Shown here: one piece after another, positions 1 through 6,256 of the stretch | Layout of the letters: each line of letters starts with the position of its first letter | Position numbering within the stretch: the first letter of the stretch is position 1 | Origin: a bacterium | GTDB lineage: Bacteria; Latescibacterota; UBA2968; UBA8231 | NCBI GenBank assembly: GCA_027593305.1 | Contig: JAQCJA010000225.1 | Span: 1 to 7,369 of the forward strand | DNA length: 7,369 nt | Direction: 5' to 3' | Notes under the pieces: generated by a model | What the model saw: the letters and a program-made list of their open reading frames with translations, nothing else | Told to the model about the DNA's origin: nothing | Database searches by the model: none | Program-made: the position numbers and the translations under genes

Positions 1-84
1 CGCCTCCGGCAGATCACGATACCGGGCTGCCGGCAATTGATCACAGGGAATAACCTCGTGCGGCACGAAACGATCAGGGCTCAT
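1..84 (-). CDS. Unrecognised protein, N-terminal 28 codons (gene cut by window edge)
   Basis: An ATG at 84-82 on the minus strand shares its A with the TGA stop of the upstream oxidoreductase gene (TGATG). The frame then stays open for 28 codons to the window edge. The peptide begins MSPDRFVPHEVIPCDQ and continues with no motif I recognise. A purine-rich stretch (AAAGGG) lies about 10-12 bases upstream, inside the end of the preceding gene, and could serve as the ribosome site. The overlap implies translational coupling to the oxidoreductase, so it probably acts in the same pathway. There is no signal peptide in the visible part. Function cannot be assigned. Confidence 0.6.
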   Translation of the reverse strand, partial: MSPDRFVPHEVIPCDQLPAARYRDLPEA

Positions 85-1178
85 CAGGCGTTTTCCCTTT
101 CTTGCCAGGCGAGCAGTGGATGCACACGACTCACCATGGGGATCTGGACCCGGCCGCCGGTGATCTGCGACTCATAGGTCCCCAGTATCATCTCAAGTGC
201 GGCGACTGCGCTGCGGGCGCTCGACACAGGCTCCCGATCCTCTTCGATGGCGTCGAGCAGATCGATGATGGCCAGCACATTGCCCGCAGCCAACGGGTCA
301 TCCGGCAATCCTTCGAGGGGTTCCCAGCGCTGCGCGGCATCGGCCGGGCAGAACACCGGATGGGGATAGATCATCAGATCGGAACCTGCCCCGCCCCGCA
401 GGGAGATGATGCCGTCGCTGCCGATGATCTCCATACCATATCGACGGCTGGAGCCTGCCTGATCCCGCCTCGAATCAAAGGACCCGACGACGCCGGAGTC
501 GAAGGCGTAGTAGGCTTCGATACAGTCCCCCGCCACCGGCCCAACCGGCTCCGTTGCCTCGGCGACATCCGCAGGTTCGAGTTCGCGTCCCCCCGCGGTG
601 ACATGGCCGCTCATCCAGCGGACCTCGCCGGCGAAGTAGCGCATCAGGTTGAACAGGTGCGTGCCCAGAGTGATCATGTCCTCGCCCCCGCCGCGCCGGT
701 CCTGCTTTCCATGAGCATGGATCCGCTGCAACGGGCCGATTCGGCCTTGCTGCAGCAACGTCCGCAGTTGCTGGATTCGCGGCAGATAGACGGCCTGGTG
801 GGCGACAGCCACTTTGCGTCCCAGGATATCGGCACGGGCGACAATGGTGTCGCCGTCAGCCAGGTTCCACGTCATCGGTTTCTCGCAGTACACGTGAGCC
901 CCCGCCTCGAGACAGGCCATGACCATCTCCAGATGGCAGTCGGCCCACCGGGGGCAGACACTGACGAGGTCCGGCGCCTCGGCTGCCAGCATCTCGTGGT
1001 AGTCGGCATAGGCCCGGGGGGCGTTGTTGCGCACACGTGCCTGTTCACGACCCGCCTCATCGGCGTCAGCGACGGCGACGAAATCGACGTTGTTCACAGC
1101 GGCAAAAGCGATATCGAGTCCGTGGCCATAGTTGCCCGCACCGGTACGGCCAATGGCAGCGGCCCTGTAGCGTCTCAT
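84..1178 (-). CDS. Gfo/Idh/MocA-family NAD(P)-dependent oxidoreductase
   Basis: This 364-residue cytoplasmic enzyme has the two-domain Gfo/Idh/MocA plan, and the length is normal for the family. The N-terminal Rossmann fold starts at residue 1 with a glycine-rich loop (AAIGRTGAGNYGHG, 7-20). The second strand ends in VADAD (36-40); acidic residues there usually favour NAD over NADP. The family EKP motif, whose lysine is catalytic, is at 99-101. The C-terminal domain has the expected glycine/histidine stretch (GGGEDMITLGTHLFN, 163-177), with H174 as a likely catalytic or substrate residue. Family members oxidise or reduce sugars, inositols and sugar acids; the substrate is not evident here. 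I chose the ATG at 1178 because the Rossmann strand begins at once and GAGG lies 11 bases upstream. A GTG at 1277 would add 33 residues outside the fold and run through the likely promoter. The gene overlaps the downstream partial gene (TGATG) and diverges from the aldolase/dehydratase pair. Sugar dehydrogenase is an inference from context. Confidence 0.9.
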   Translation of the reverse strand: MRRYRAAAIGRTGAGNYGHGLDIAFAAVNNVDFVAVADADEAGREQARVRNNAPRAYADYHEMLAAEAPDLVSVCPRWADCHLEMVMACLEAGAHVYCEKPMTWNLADGDTIVARADILGRKVAVAHQAVYLPRIQQLRTLLQQGRIGPLQRIHAHGKQDRRGGGEDMITLGTHLFNLMRYFAGEVRWMSGHVTAGGRELEPADVAEATEPVGPVAGDCIEAYYAFDSGVVGSFDSRRDQAGSSRRYGMEIIGSDGIISLRGGAGSDLMIYPHPVFCPADAAQRWEPLEGLPDDPLAAGNVLAIIDLLDAIEEDREPVSSARSAVAALEMILGTYESQITGGRVQIPMVSRVHPLLAWQERENA

Positions 1179-1351
1179 CCTGTCATGGTCCTCGTTGATG
1201 GGTCGGCTCCAAGAGTAGTCACTGTCCGAATCCGATCCAACCGGAGTCCGGCCCTTGCCCGGCGTGTCCGGGTGCACGTTTTTCCTGAGGTTCGTCCTTA
1301 TGCTACCTCATCGGCGCCGGCACAGCCGTCGCGACATCCCAGGAGAATACC
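1179..1351. other. Divergent intergenic region between oxidoreductase and aldolase genes
   Basis: This 173-base region carries the start signals of both divergent transcription units. It holds a perfect inverted repeat CCGGA-G-TCCGG (1241-1251), immediately upstream of the candidate minus-strand promoter. It also holds a weak -10-like TATGCT (1299-1304) facing the aldolase, with no convincing -35, and the aldolase ribosome site AGGAG (1341-1345). A regulator bound at the inverted repeat could act on both directions, but this is conjecture. Confidence 0.5.
1212..1240 (-). promoter_or_regulatory. Candidate sigma70-type promoter for the oxidoreductase gene
   Basis: Read on the minus strand, TTGGAT (1240-1235) and TACTCT (1217-1212) are separated by exactly 17 bases. 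The -10 start would lie about 26-28 bases before the chosen ATG at 1178. The hexamer match is poor (about 3 of 6 each), so the main support is spacing and position. If real, it excludes the longer GTG start at 1277. Confidence 0.25.
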
Positions 1352-2302
1352 GTGACCGCACTCGAGGCTATCGGTGGCCATCGTCCGCTGCAGACGGAAG
1401 AGTTCGCTCGGCGCGCCCACGCCAGCGTCATGAACCCGCAGCGCAACGCTGTGAAGGAGATTCTCGACCGGTTCGATACGGTAGAGGCAGCACCTCCTTT
1501 GTTGGGCATCTTCAACGACGTGCCGTGGAATCAGGTGCGTGACGACGAGGTCCACTCGTGGGCGAAGTCCGGTTTTTCCTGGATCGTCAACGACGCCGAA
1601 CACTGCCAGCGCGAGGGCTGGTATGGCCGTCAGCAGAATGCCATGGAAGGCCGCGTCGGCCTGCTCCAGTGCCAGCGCCTGCACCGCGAGGCTTTCAGCT
1701 TTCACGGTGATGTCTTTCAGCTGGGTGCCCGCGCGACGATGAAGCCGTACGGCACGACCTACGAGGATGCTGCGCGTTTTTTCCGCGCCGTGAACTTCCC
1801 GAAGCCGGGACAGGCCACCGCCGATGATCGCGGCGGCTATCCCGTACGTTTCGGTGATCGCAATTTCGCCTTCACGCCGGCAGAACTGCTGGCTGCCGAA
1901 GTCGACACCCAGGGCTGGATCCAGTTTGAGACGGCCGAGTATATCCTCGACACGAAGTTGCGCGATCGCGTACTCGATCTCATGCAGGCGCAGGGACGTA
2001 ACAAGGCCTGTGGCTTCGTCGGCCCCTTCGATGCAATCCTGCGCCAGGGCGAGATCCCGGAGATCGAAGCGGCCGTCACGGCCCTCTTTGGCGCCGCCGC
2101 GCAGCGGGGTGTGCACATGGGTCGTGTTGTCGGTTCCGGTGCCATGGAAGATCCCAAGGACATCGAGGATGCCATGGTCCGCGCCATCGAGGCCGGGGCG
2201 CGACTGATCAGCGTCCACCCCTTCACCAGCGACTTCGTCTTCCGCGGGGCTATGAACGTCTCGGAGCCGTTCTTCCGCGCTGCCGAAAGATGCGGCTTCT
2301 AG
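1352..2302 (+). CDS. HpcH/HpaI-family aldolase (2-keto-3-deoxy sugar acid aldolase-like)
   Basis: This 316-residue protein is related to the class II, divalent-metal-dependent HpcH/HpaI aldolases. They cleave 2-keto-3-deoxy acids to pyruvate and an aldehyde; characterised members include HpaI, GarL and RhmA (YfaU). Visible family landmarks are the DAEH motif (81-84), whose His matches the HpaI general acid/base; an Arg at 109 in the position of the pyruvate-binding Arg; MKPYGTTYEDA (130-140), matching the family's VPY/GTT segment; QFETAE (191-196), whose Glu is a metal ligand; and VGPFD (223-227), whose Asp is the second metal ligand. About 48 extra residues precede the core, and the segment 150-190 is longer than in the usual ~255-residue enzymes. 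The start is GTG, supported by AGGAG 6 bases upstream. The dehydratase gene follows after 10 bases, so the two probably act in sequence. The substrate is unknown; a 2-keto-3-deoxy hexonate or 6-deoxyhexonate is plausible. Confidence 0.87.
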   Translation: MTALEAIGGHRPLQTEEFARRAHASVMNPQRNAVKEILDRFDTVEAAPPLLGIFNDVPWNQVRDDEVHSWAKSGFSWIVNDAEHCQREGWYGRQQNAMEGRVGLLQCQRLHREAFSFHGDVFQLGARATMKPYGTTYEDAARFFRAVNFPKPGQATADDRGGYPVRFGDRNFAFTPAELLAAEVDTQGWIQFETAEYILDTKLRDRVLDLMQAQGRNKACGFVGPFDAILRQGEIPEIEAAVTALFGAAAQRGVHMGRVVGSGAMEDPKDIEDAMVRAIEAGARLISVHPFTSDFVFRGAMNVSEPFFRAAERCGF

Positions 2303-2312
2303 GAGTCTGCCC
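2301..2312 (+). promoter_or_regulatory. Ribosome binding site overlapping the aldolase stop codon
   Basis: AGGAG (2301-2305) uses the last two bases of the aldolase TAG stop (2300-2302) and lies 7 bases before the dehydratase ATG at 2313. Ribosomes ending the aldolase would cover the site, which suggests coupled translation and fixes the dehydratase start. Confidence 0.8.
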
Positions 2313-3512
2313 ATGAAGATCACCAAGGTCGAGACGATTCACGTTGGTGAGTTTGCCAACATACTCTTTGTACGGATCCACACCGACGAGGGATCCATCG
2401 GCCTTGGGGACACGTACTACACACCGGAGGCAACCCGCGCCTTCATCCACGAAGTCGGGGCGCCCATGCTCCTGGGGCACGACCCGCGAGATGTGGAGTG
2501 GCATTTCCGGCGGCTGTATGACGCCACCCATGTCTACGGCAATCGGGGCAACGAGATGCGCGGCATCTCGGCCCTCGACGTGGCCATGTGGGATCTGTTT
2601 GGACAGGCGGCGGGCATGCCGCTGTACCGTGCCCTGGGTGGCGGTTGTCGTGAAAAGGTGCGCATCTACAACACCTGCGCAGGTCCGTTGTATGCCCGTG
2701 GGACACCGGGCGTCGCCCGTCCGGTATCGCAACTTCAGATCGACAGCACGGGTCGGTACGAGGATCTTGACGCGTTCCTGCATCGCGCTGACGAGCTGGC
2801 CAGGGACCTGCTCTCAGAGGGCATCGGAGCGATGAAGATCTGGCCCTTTGATGCCTACGCCCCGGCGAGCAACGGCACCTACATCAGCTTCGCCGACGTC
2901 GAGCGGGGTCTGGAACCGGTGCGCAAGATCCGCGACGCCGTGGGCCTGGATATGGAGATCATGATCGAAGGCCACGGCTATTGGAAGCTGCCCGCCGCCC
3001 TGCGCATTGCCCGCGCCCTCGAGCCATACCAGCCCATGTGGCTCGAAGATTTCATCAAACCGGACAATCCCGATGCTCTGGCCGAGTTGCGCCGTGGGAC
3101 GACGACGCCGATTTGCGGCTCGGAACTGGCCCTCACCCGCCACCATGCACGGGAGTTGCTGGAGGCGGGCGCTGTTGACATCCTCATGACGGACGTCACG
3201 TGGACGGGTGGCATCGGCGAGAGTCGCCGCATTGCGGCGATGGCAGACCTGGCAAACCTGCCCTTCGTGGCTCACGACTGTACCGGACCGGTGACCTTTC
3301 TCGCCTCCATCCATCTGTCCATTCATTGTCCGAATGCGCTGATCCAGGAGAGCGTGCGCGCCTACTATCGCGGCTTCTACCGTGACCTGGTCACGGTCGT
3401 GCCGCGGATCGAGGATGGCTTCGCCAGGCCCACCGATACACCGGGCCTGGGTACTGCCTTACGACCCGAAGTGTTACAGCGGGCCGACACGACGATACGC
3501 GAATCGGTATGA
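2313..3512 (+). CDS. Enolase-superfamily (mandelate racemase/MLE) acid-sugar dehydratase, D-galactonate dehydratase-like
   Basis: This 399-residue protein has the full enolase-superfamily plan: an N-terminal capping domain (about 1-120), then a TIM barrel. Laid against E. coli D-galactonate dehydratase (DgoD) from memory, the active-site positions line up. E219 takes the place of metal ligand D183. H221 in EGHG matches catalytic H185. E245 in WLED and E271 in GSEL match ligands E209 and E235. H321 in VAHD matches the proton-abstracting H285, and E346 in IQES matches E310. D294 precedes the TGGIGE turn. The strand bearing the usual Lys motif reads MKIWPFD (174-180), with K175. The expected reaction is Mg2+-dependent syn or anti loss of water from an aldonate to give a 2-keto-3-deoxy acid, the substrate type of the aldolase encoded just upstream. 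The 20s and 80s loops, which set specificity, do not let me name the sugar. It lacks obvious hallmarks of rhamnonate dehydratase. Confidence 0.88.
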   Translation: MKITKVETIHVGEFANILFVRIHTDEGSIGLGDTYYTPEATRAFIHEVGAPMLLGHDPRDVEWHFRRLYDATHVYGNRGNEMRGISALDVAMWDLFGQAAGMPLYRALGGGCREKVRIYNTCAGPLYARGTPGVARPVSQLQIDSTGRYEDLDAFLHRADELARDLLSEGIGAMKIWPFDAYAPASNGTYISFADVERGLEPVRKIRDAVGLDMEIMIEGHGYWKLPAALRIARALEPYQPMWLEDFIKPDNPDALAELRRGTTTPICGSELALTRHHARELLEAGAVDILMTDVTWTGGIGESRRIAAMADLANLPFVAHDCTGPVTFLASIHLSIHCPNALIQESVRAYYRGFYRDLVTVVPRIEDGFARPTDTPGLGTALRPEVLQRADTTIRESV

Positions 3513-3750
3513 TTGGAAGATTGCCGGATTTTTCGACCCTCCCTATCTTGGCAAACCCCGCTGTTGGTGCTCAAAGGCCGCCCCCCGGCCCGGGCACAGT
3601 GCAACCGTAGCAGACACTCCCTTTTCGTGCGCACAACATATACGTAGTGCCTATGCGTGCCGCTGTTCGGGGGCACACCATGGGGTTTCCGGGTGTCGGT
3701 GACGATCCCCGGGGATCTCCACCAACCATCCTTATCTCGGAAGGACCATC
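3513..3750. other. Intergenic region with a 14-base perfect palindrome
   Basis: No gene is visible between the dehydratase and the secreted protein. A small GC hairpin (GGCCG 3576-3580, CGGCC 3586-3590) lacks a following T run and is at best a weak terminator. An AT-rich patch around 3637-3644 (CATATACG) is the only -10-like sequence, with no good -35. A perfect palindrome, GATCCCCGGGGATC, lies at 3704-3717, 33 bases before the next start codon. The ribosome site GGAAGGA (3739-3745) ends the region. Confidence 0.5.
3704..3717. repeat. Perfect 14-base palindrome upstream of the secreted-protein gene
   Basis: GATCCCCGGGGATC equals its own reverse complement over all 14 bases. It has no loop, so it is more likely a double-stranded protein-binding site than an RNA hairpin; chance is also possible in GC-rich DNA. 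It lies in the likely 5' leader or promoter zone of the gene starting at 3751. I saw no second copy in the window. Confidence 0.45.
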
Positions 3751-4452
3751 ATGCGCAGAGTTATCGTTGCCGCGTTGGCTGTTGTGGCCTTGGCCACAAG
3801 CGCAATGGCACAGAGCTACGATCTGTATTACCTGATGCCAGGCCAGGCCGGCTCCAAAGGCATCCAGGCTGGTATCGCCGCCGCTGACGTCGGCAGCGTT
3901 GCTGATGTTGGCGTGGTGAACCTTGGTGGCAAGTACTCCATCAGCGATATGATTGAAGTCGGTGCCCTGGCCCGGCTGGGCCTGCTCAACGACGACTTGA
4001 GCACACTGTCGGAGTTTACTGTAGGCGCCAAGTACTCTCTGCGCGAGAACTGTGCCGCAACCGTGGGAGTCCTGGTGCCTACAGGGGACGCGGACGATCC
4101 CGGACTGTCGCTCGGGTTCATGCACACCCACAATATGGGTGACATGATGATCAACAACTGGTTGCAGGTGGGTCTTCTCGATGGGTATACCGGCGGCGTT
4201 GGTGTCAATGTCAACCTGCTCGTCGAACCCACGATGACCTTCGGCGACAAACTCACGGGATACCTCGATGTGCTCGTGCACACGAACACCGATGACATCG
4301 CCGGCGACGTTCTCGGCATCGACCTCGGCCCGAATGTCGACATCATGGTCAACGATTCAGCCGTTGCGAACGTGGGCCTGGTTCTGGGCATTGCGGGTGA
4401 TGCGAAGGCCGCCGATCTCGGCATCGTGGCCACATTCATCATGCGCCTGTAG
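3751..4452 (+). CDS. Small secreted beta-strand-rich protein, probable outer-membrane beta-barrel
   Basis: This 233-residue protein starts with a clear Sec signal peptide: MRR, a hydrophobic core (4-16), then SAMA, with likely cleavage after A20 (AMA|QS). There is no lipobox. The mature part (~213 residues) is a run of amphipathic segments with alternating hydrophobic residues and Gly/Asn/Asp turns. Examples are VVNLGGKYSI, FTVGAKYSL, ATVGVLVPTGD, VGVNVNLLVEPTMTFGD, LTGYLDVLVHTN and VANVGLVLGIAGD. Repeated Val-Gly-x-Lys-Tyr and Val-Pro-Thr-Gly phrases occur in small outer-membrane porin or transporter-like barrels. The last residues are FIMRL rather than the usual C-terminal aromatic, which is odd for a barrel. 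It is acidic, with a single Cys in the mature part. ATG is preceded by GGAAGGA, 5 bases away. It stands alone between the dehydratase and the convergent acetyltransferase gene. The exact family is not recognised; an outer-membrane role in sugar uptake would be speculation. Confidence 0.75.
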   Translation: MRRVIVAALAVVALATSAMAQSYDLYYLMPGQAGSKGIQAGIAAADVGSVADVGVVNLGGKYSISDMIEVGALARLGLLNDDLSTLSEFTVGAKYSLRENCAATVGVLVPTGDADDPGLSLGFMHTHNMGDMMINNWLQVGLLDGYTGGVGVNVNLLVEPTMTFGDKLTGYLDVLVHTNTDDIAGDVLGIDLGPNVDIMVNDSAVANVGLVLGIAGDAKAADLGIVATFIMRL

Positions 4453-4508
4453 ACGCATGATGGGCCCCTAATGGCCCTGAACTTCCTTCGCGGTCTCCCC
4501 GACCGGTA

Positions 4509-4560
4509 CAGAAGCGGCCCGGCGCCTGATGGATACAACATCGGTGCCGGGCCGTTTCTG
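4509..4560. terminator. Bidirectional intrinsic terminator between convergent genes
   Basis: A long hairpin fills the gap between two convergent genes (stops at 4452 and 4585). Its left arm is 4509-4526 plus 4528-4531, with T4527 bulged. The loop is GATACAA (4532-4538), and the right arm is 4539-4560. I count 22 pairs, two of them G-T wobbles. The outer pairs are CAGAA with TTCTG, which gives a short T-rich tail to the core stem on either strand (TTTCTG on plus, TTCTG on minus). The tails are short, so termination may be less efficient than with a full T tract, but the stem is strong and the placement is right for both transcripts. Confidence 0.75.
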
Positions 4561-4584
4561 CCTGGCCTGTCAGCCTGCGGTATG

Positions 4585-5868
4585 TCAGTGGACGTATTTC
4601 GGCTGGCCACAGCCGTCGTTGACAACGAGACTGCGCGCCGGAATGTCGGCGCGGTCCGGGATCGTCAGATCCGTCTCCAGACGATTCTCGATAATCGTGC
4701 CATCACCGACGACAACTCCCTCTCCCAGGATGATGCGCCCCGGACGCATGCTGTCGGTTTTCACAGTGCCGATAACGACCGAGGCATTGACGCGGCAGTA
4801 GGGCCCGGTCTCCACGAGGCCGTAGATCTCGACACTCGGACCGATGATGGAATGATCGCCGATGCGGACCGGACCGAAAAGGTCTGCGTCGGTACCGATG
4901 AATACGCAGTCACCGATCACCGGGTGCCTCTGGTGCAGCCGACGGGAGAGACCACCCAGCGTACAGGGAAGCAGATGACATCCGGAGCCAATGATTCCCG
5001 TTTGCCCTGTCGTCAATCCACGGTGGGGATGGTCGAGAAAGGTGGCATCACCGATGCGGGTTTCAGGGTGAATGTCGGCCTGGTAGTAGCGCCCACCCAG
5101 TTCGGAGATCGCCCGCGGCAGCAGCGGTACTGGCTGGCGCCTGAACCCTGTAGGGCCAGCGTCACCGTCATCACTGCGCGTCAGCGCATGTGCCACGTCA
5201 TGATAGAACAGGACGCGCCATCCCGGGTAGGTGCTCATCACCAGTTGCATCTGGTAATCGAACACGGAATCACCATGGAACTGTCGGAGGAATTCACGGT
5301 ACGCAGCCGTGTCCCGACTGGCGATGGCAGCATCGATGTGTATTGCGAAGTCGAGTTCGCGCAATGCGGAATCCTGGATTCCACATGCCGCCAGCAGATA
5401 CGCATCCCAGACGGCGGGATCCTTCATCGATGCAAAGCGATTCCACCAGGAACGGCGTTTCAGCTCTGGCAGATCCCACAGAATCGCGTAGGCCGCAGCC
5501 AGGGCCCTGTCCTCCAGGTCCTGCCCGATGCCGACGGCCAGGAAAGACTGCGCCACCATTGCATAGATCTGATCGGCGACTTCGCCAATGGCGCTGGTGA
5601 AATCTTCCGTCTGCTCGCGCTGGTTGAGCGCGTTGTGTGAACCGGGCGCTACACACTCGAGCAAGTTGCCGAGAACGGTCTCCAGGATGTCGCGATTGAC
5701 GAATCCTCGTCCGGACCTCTGTGACAGAATGGCCGGGTTGACGCGGTCGATACGCAACGCCTCCACTTCTTCTGTGGAATACTCGGGGCGCAGGCGCTCA
5801 ACGGTCTGCTGCAACAGATCCCGTTTGCGGGATTCGTAATGGGAATCGAACAGAGTGGTGGTTGACAT
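4585..5868 (-). CDS. Long serine O-acetyltransferase-like left-handed beta-helix protein
   Basis: This 427-residue protein resembles serine acetyltransferases (CysE/EpsC type), which acetylate serine with acetyl-CoA in cysteine synthesis. After about 210 residues of mostly helical sequence comes YPGWRVLFYHDVAHAL (214-229), matching the YPG...YRIAHAL helix of EpsC-type enzymes. DIHPETRIG (265-273) and LDH (278-280, catalytic His) follow, then TLGG (303-306) and RHP (314-316, the second catalytic His). Hexapeptide repeats (IGD..., VRIGDHSIIG) run from about 317 and continue to about 395. It differs from the family in several ways: normal enzymes have 180-310 residues; the HGTGVVIGET loop reads HPHRGLTTGQT, so the serine-contacting Glu (E166 in E. 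coli CysE) is Gln 289; and there is a ~90-residue C-terminal extension with further hexapeptides. I chose the ATG at 5868, with AAGAG about 6 bases upstream; a start at 5937 would overlap rhaM. rhaM precedes it by 31 bases on the same strand. It may be a serine acetyltransferase or an acetyltransferase for another acceptor. Confidence 0.8.
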   Translation of the reverse strand: MSTTTLFDSHYESRKRDLLQQTVERLRPEYSTEEVEALRIDRVNPAILSQRSGRGFVNRDILETVLGNLLECVAPGSHNALNQREQTEDFTSAIGEVADQIYAMVAQSFLAVGIGQDLEDRALAAAYAILWDLPELKRRSWWNRFASMKDPAVWDAYLLAACGIQDSALRELDFAIHIDAAIASRDTAAYREFLRQFHGDSVFDYQMQLVMSTYPGWRVLFYHDVAHALTRSDDGDAGPTGFRRQPVPLLPRAISELGGRYYQADIHPETRIGDATFLDHPHRGLTTGQTGIIGSGCHLLPCTLGGLSRRLHQRHPVIGDCVFIGTDADLFGPVRIGDHSIIGPSVEIYGLVETGPYCRVNASVVIGTVKTDSMRPGRIILGEGVVVGDGTIIENRLETDLTIPDRADIPARSLVVNDGCGQPKYVH

Positions 5869-5899
5869 CAATTCTCTTGGGACCCGACCCGGTTGGGTG

Positions 5900-6208
5900 T
5901 CAGGCCATATAAAAGACCTCTTCCAGAGGCGTGACAACCGGCGAGTTGTCCGGGTTGCACACCATCAGCGGTTCCATGAAGGTCCACCACTTCTGCATGA
6001 TCGCCTGCTTTGGCAGCTGATCCATGAGCGTCGGATCCTCTGTTTCCAGGTAGGCGAACAGCGTCAGGCCGTCACGCCAGATGCTGTATTGGCTGATACC
6101 TTTTTCGTGCAGAAGATCCGCCAGTTCTGGCCAGATCTCATCGTGACGACGTTCGTACTCGATCTCATTTCCCGGCTTCAACTGCATCTTGAAACCCACG
6201 CGTGCCAT
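5900..6208 (-). CDS. rhaM: L-rhamnose mutarotase
   Basis: This complete 102-residue protein of the RhaM (YiiL) family interconverts the alpha and beta anomers of L-rhamnose in the cytoplasm, supplying the anomer that downstream enzymes use. It matches E. coli RhaM (104 residues) along its length. It has Y18 and H22 at the catalytic positions within YERRHDEIWPEL (18-29), QKWWTFM (72-78), NPDNSP (85-90) and the closing LEEVFYM (95-101). The fold is a dimeric ferredoxin-like alpha/beta barrel. ATG at 6208 has GGGAG 8 bases upstream. A well-spaced candidate promoter (6249-6277) lies just ahead, and an imperfect palindrome overlaps its -10. The acetyltransferase-like gene follows after 31 bases and is probably co-transcribed. 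No rhamnose isomerase, kinase or RhaS/RhaR regulator is visible in the window, which fits a non-phosphorylative route or genes elsewhere. Confidence 0.95.
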   Translation of the reverse strand: MARVGFKMQLKPGNEIEYERRHDEIWPELADLLHEKGISQYSIWRDGLTLFAYLETEDPTLMDQLPKQAIMQKWWTFMEPLMVCNPDNSPVVTPLEEVFYMA

Positions 6209-6240
6209 CCTTCGAGCTCCCGAATGTGGTTGTTGCGAAC

Positions 6241-6256
6241 CGTGTCGTACGATACG
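6241..6256. promoter_or_regulatory. Imperfect 16-base palindrome, possible operator at the rhaM promoter
   Basis: CGTGTCGTACGATACG is a palindrome in 14 of its 16 bases, with a perfect 8-base core TCGTACGA at 6245-6252. It covers the candidate rhaM -10 and the predicted start point, where a bound repressor would block transcription. A palindrome with a GTAC centre is reminiscent of GntR-type operators. That link is only suggestive, and no regulator gene is present in the window. Confidence 0.4.

Noticed and set aside
102..1355. Long open frame (417 codons) on the plus strand opposite the oxidoreductase
   Set aside because: Its translation has no family features and the opposite strand encodes a clear Gfo/Idh/MocA enzyme; such antisense frames are common in GC-rich genes.
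1298..2326. Open frame (342 codons) on the minus strand opposite the aldolase
   Set aside because: The plus strand carries aldolase motifs with a good ribosome site; the antisense translation is featureless.
3576..3590. GC hairpin after the dehydratase as an intrinsic terminator
   Set aside because: The stem is only 5 bp and no T run follows; not enough to call a terminator.
4462..4477. Short hairpin GGGCC/GGCCC just after the secreted-protein gene
   Set aside because: It has a 5 bp stem with no T tract, and the much stronger hairpin 30 bases further on explains termination.
3571..4625. Two overlapping minus-strand open frames opposite the secreted protein
   Set aside because: The plus-strand product has a convincing signal peptide and ribosome site; the antisense frames have low-complexity Pro/Ser/Arg-rich composition.
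4471..5640. Open frame (389 codons) on the plus strand opposite the acetyltransferase-like gene
   Set aside because: No recognisable motifs, no ribosome site, and it would read through the terminator hairpin; it is a shadow of the minus-strand gene.
5869..5937. Upstream start adding 23 residues to the acetyltransferase-like protein
   Set aside because: It overlaps rhaM by 38 bases and has no clear ribosome site, whereas the ATG at 5868 has AAGAG at good spacing.
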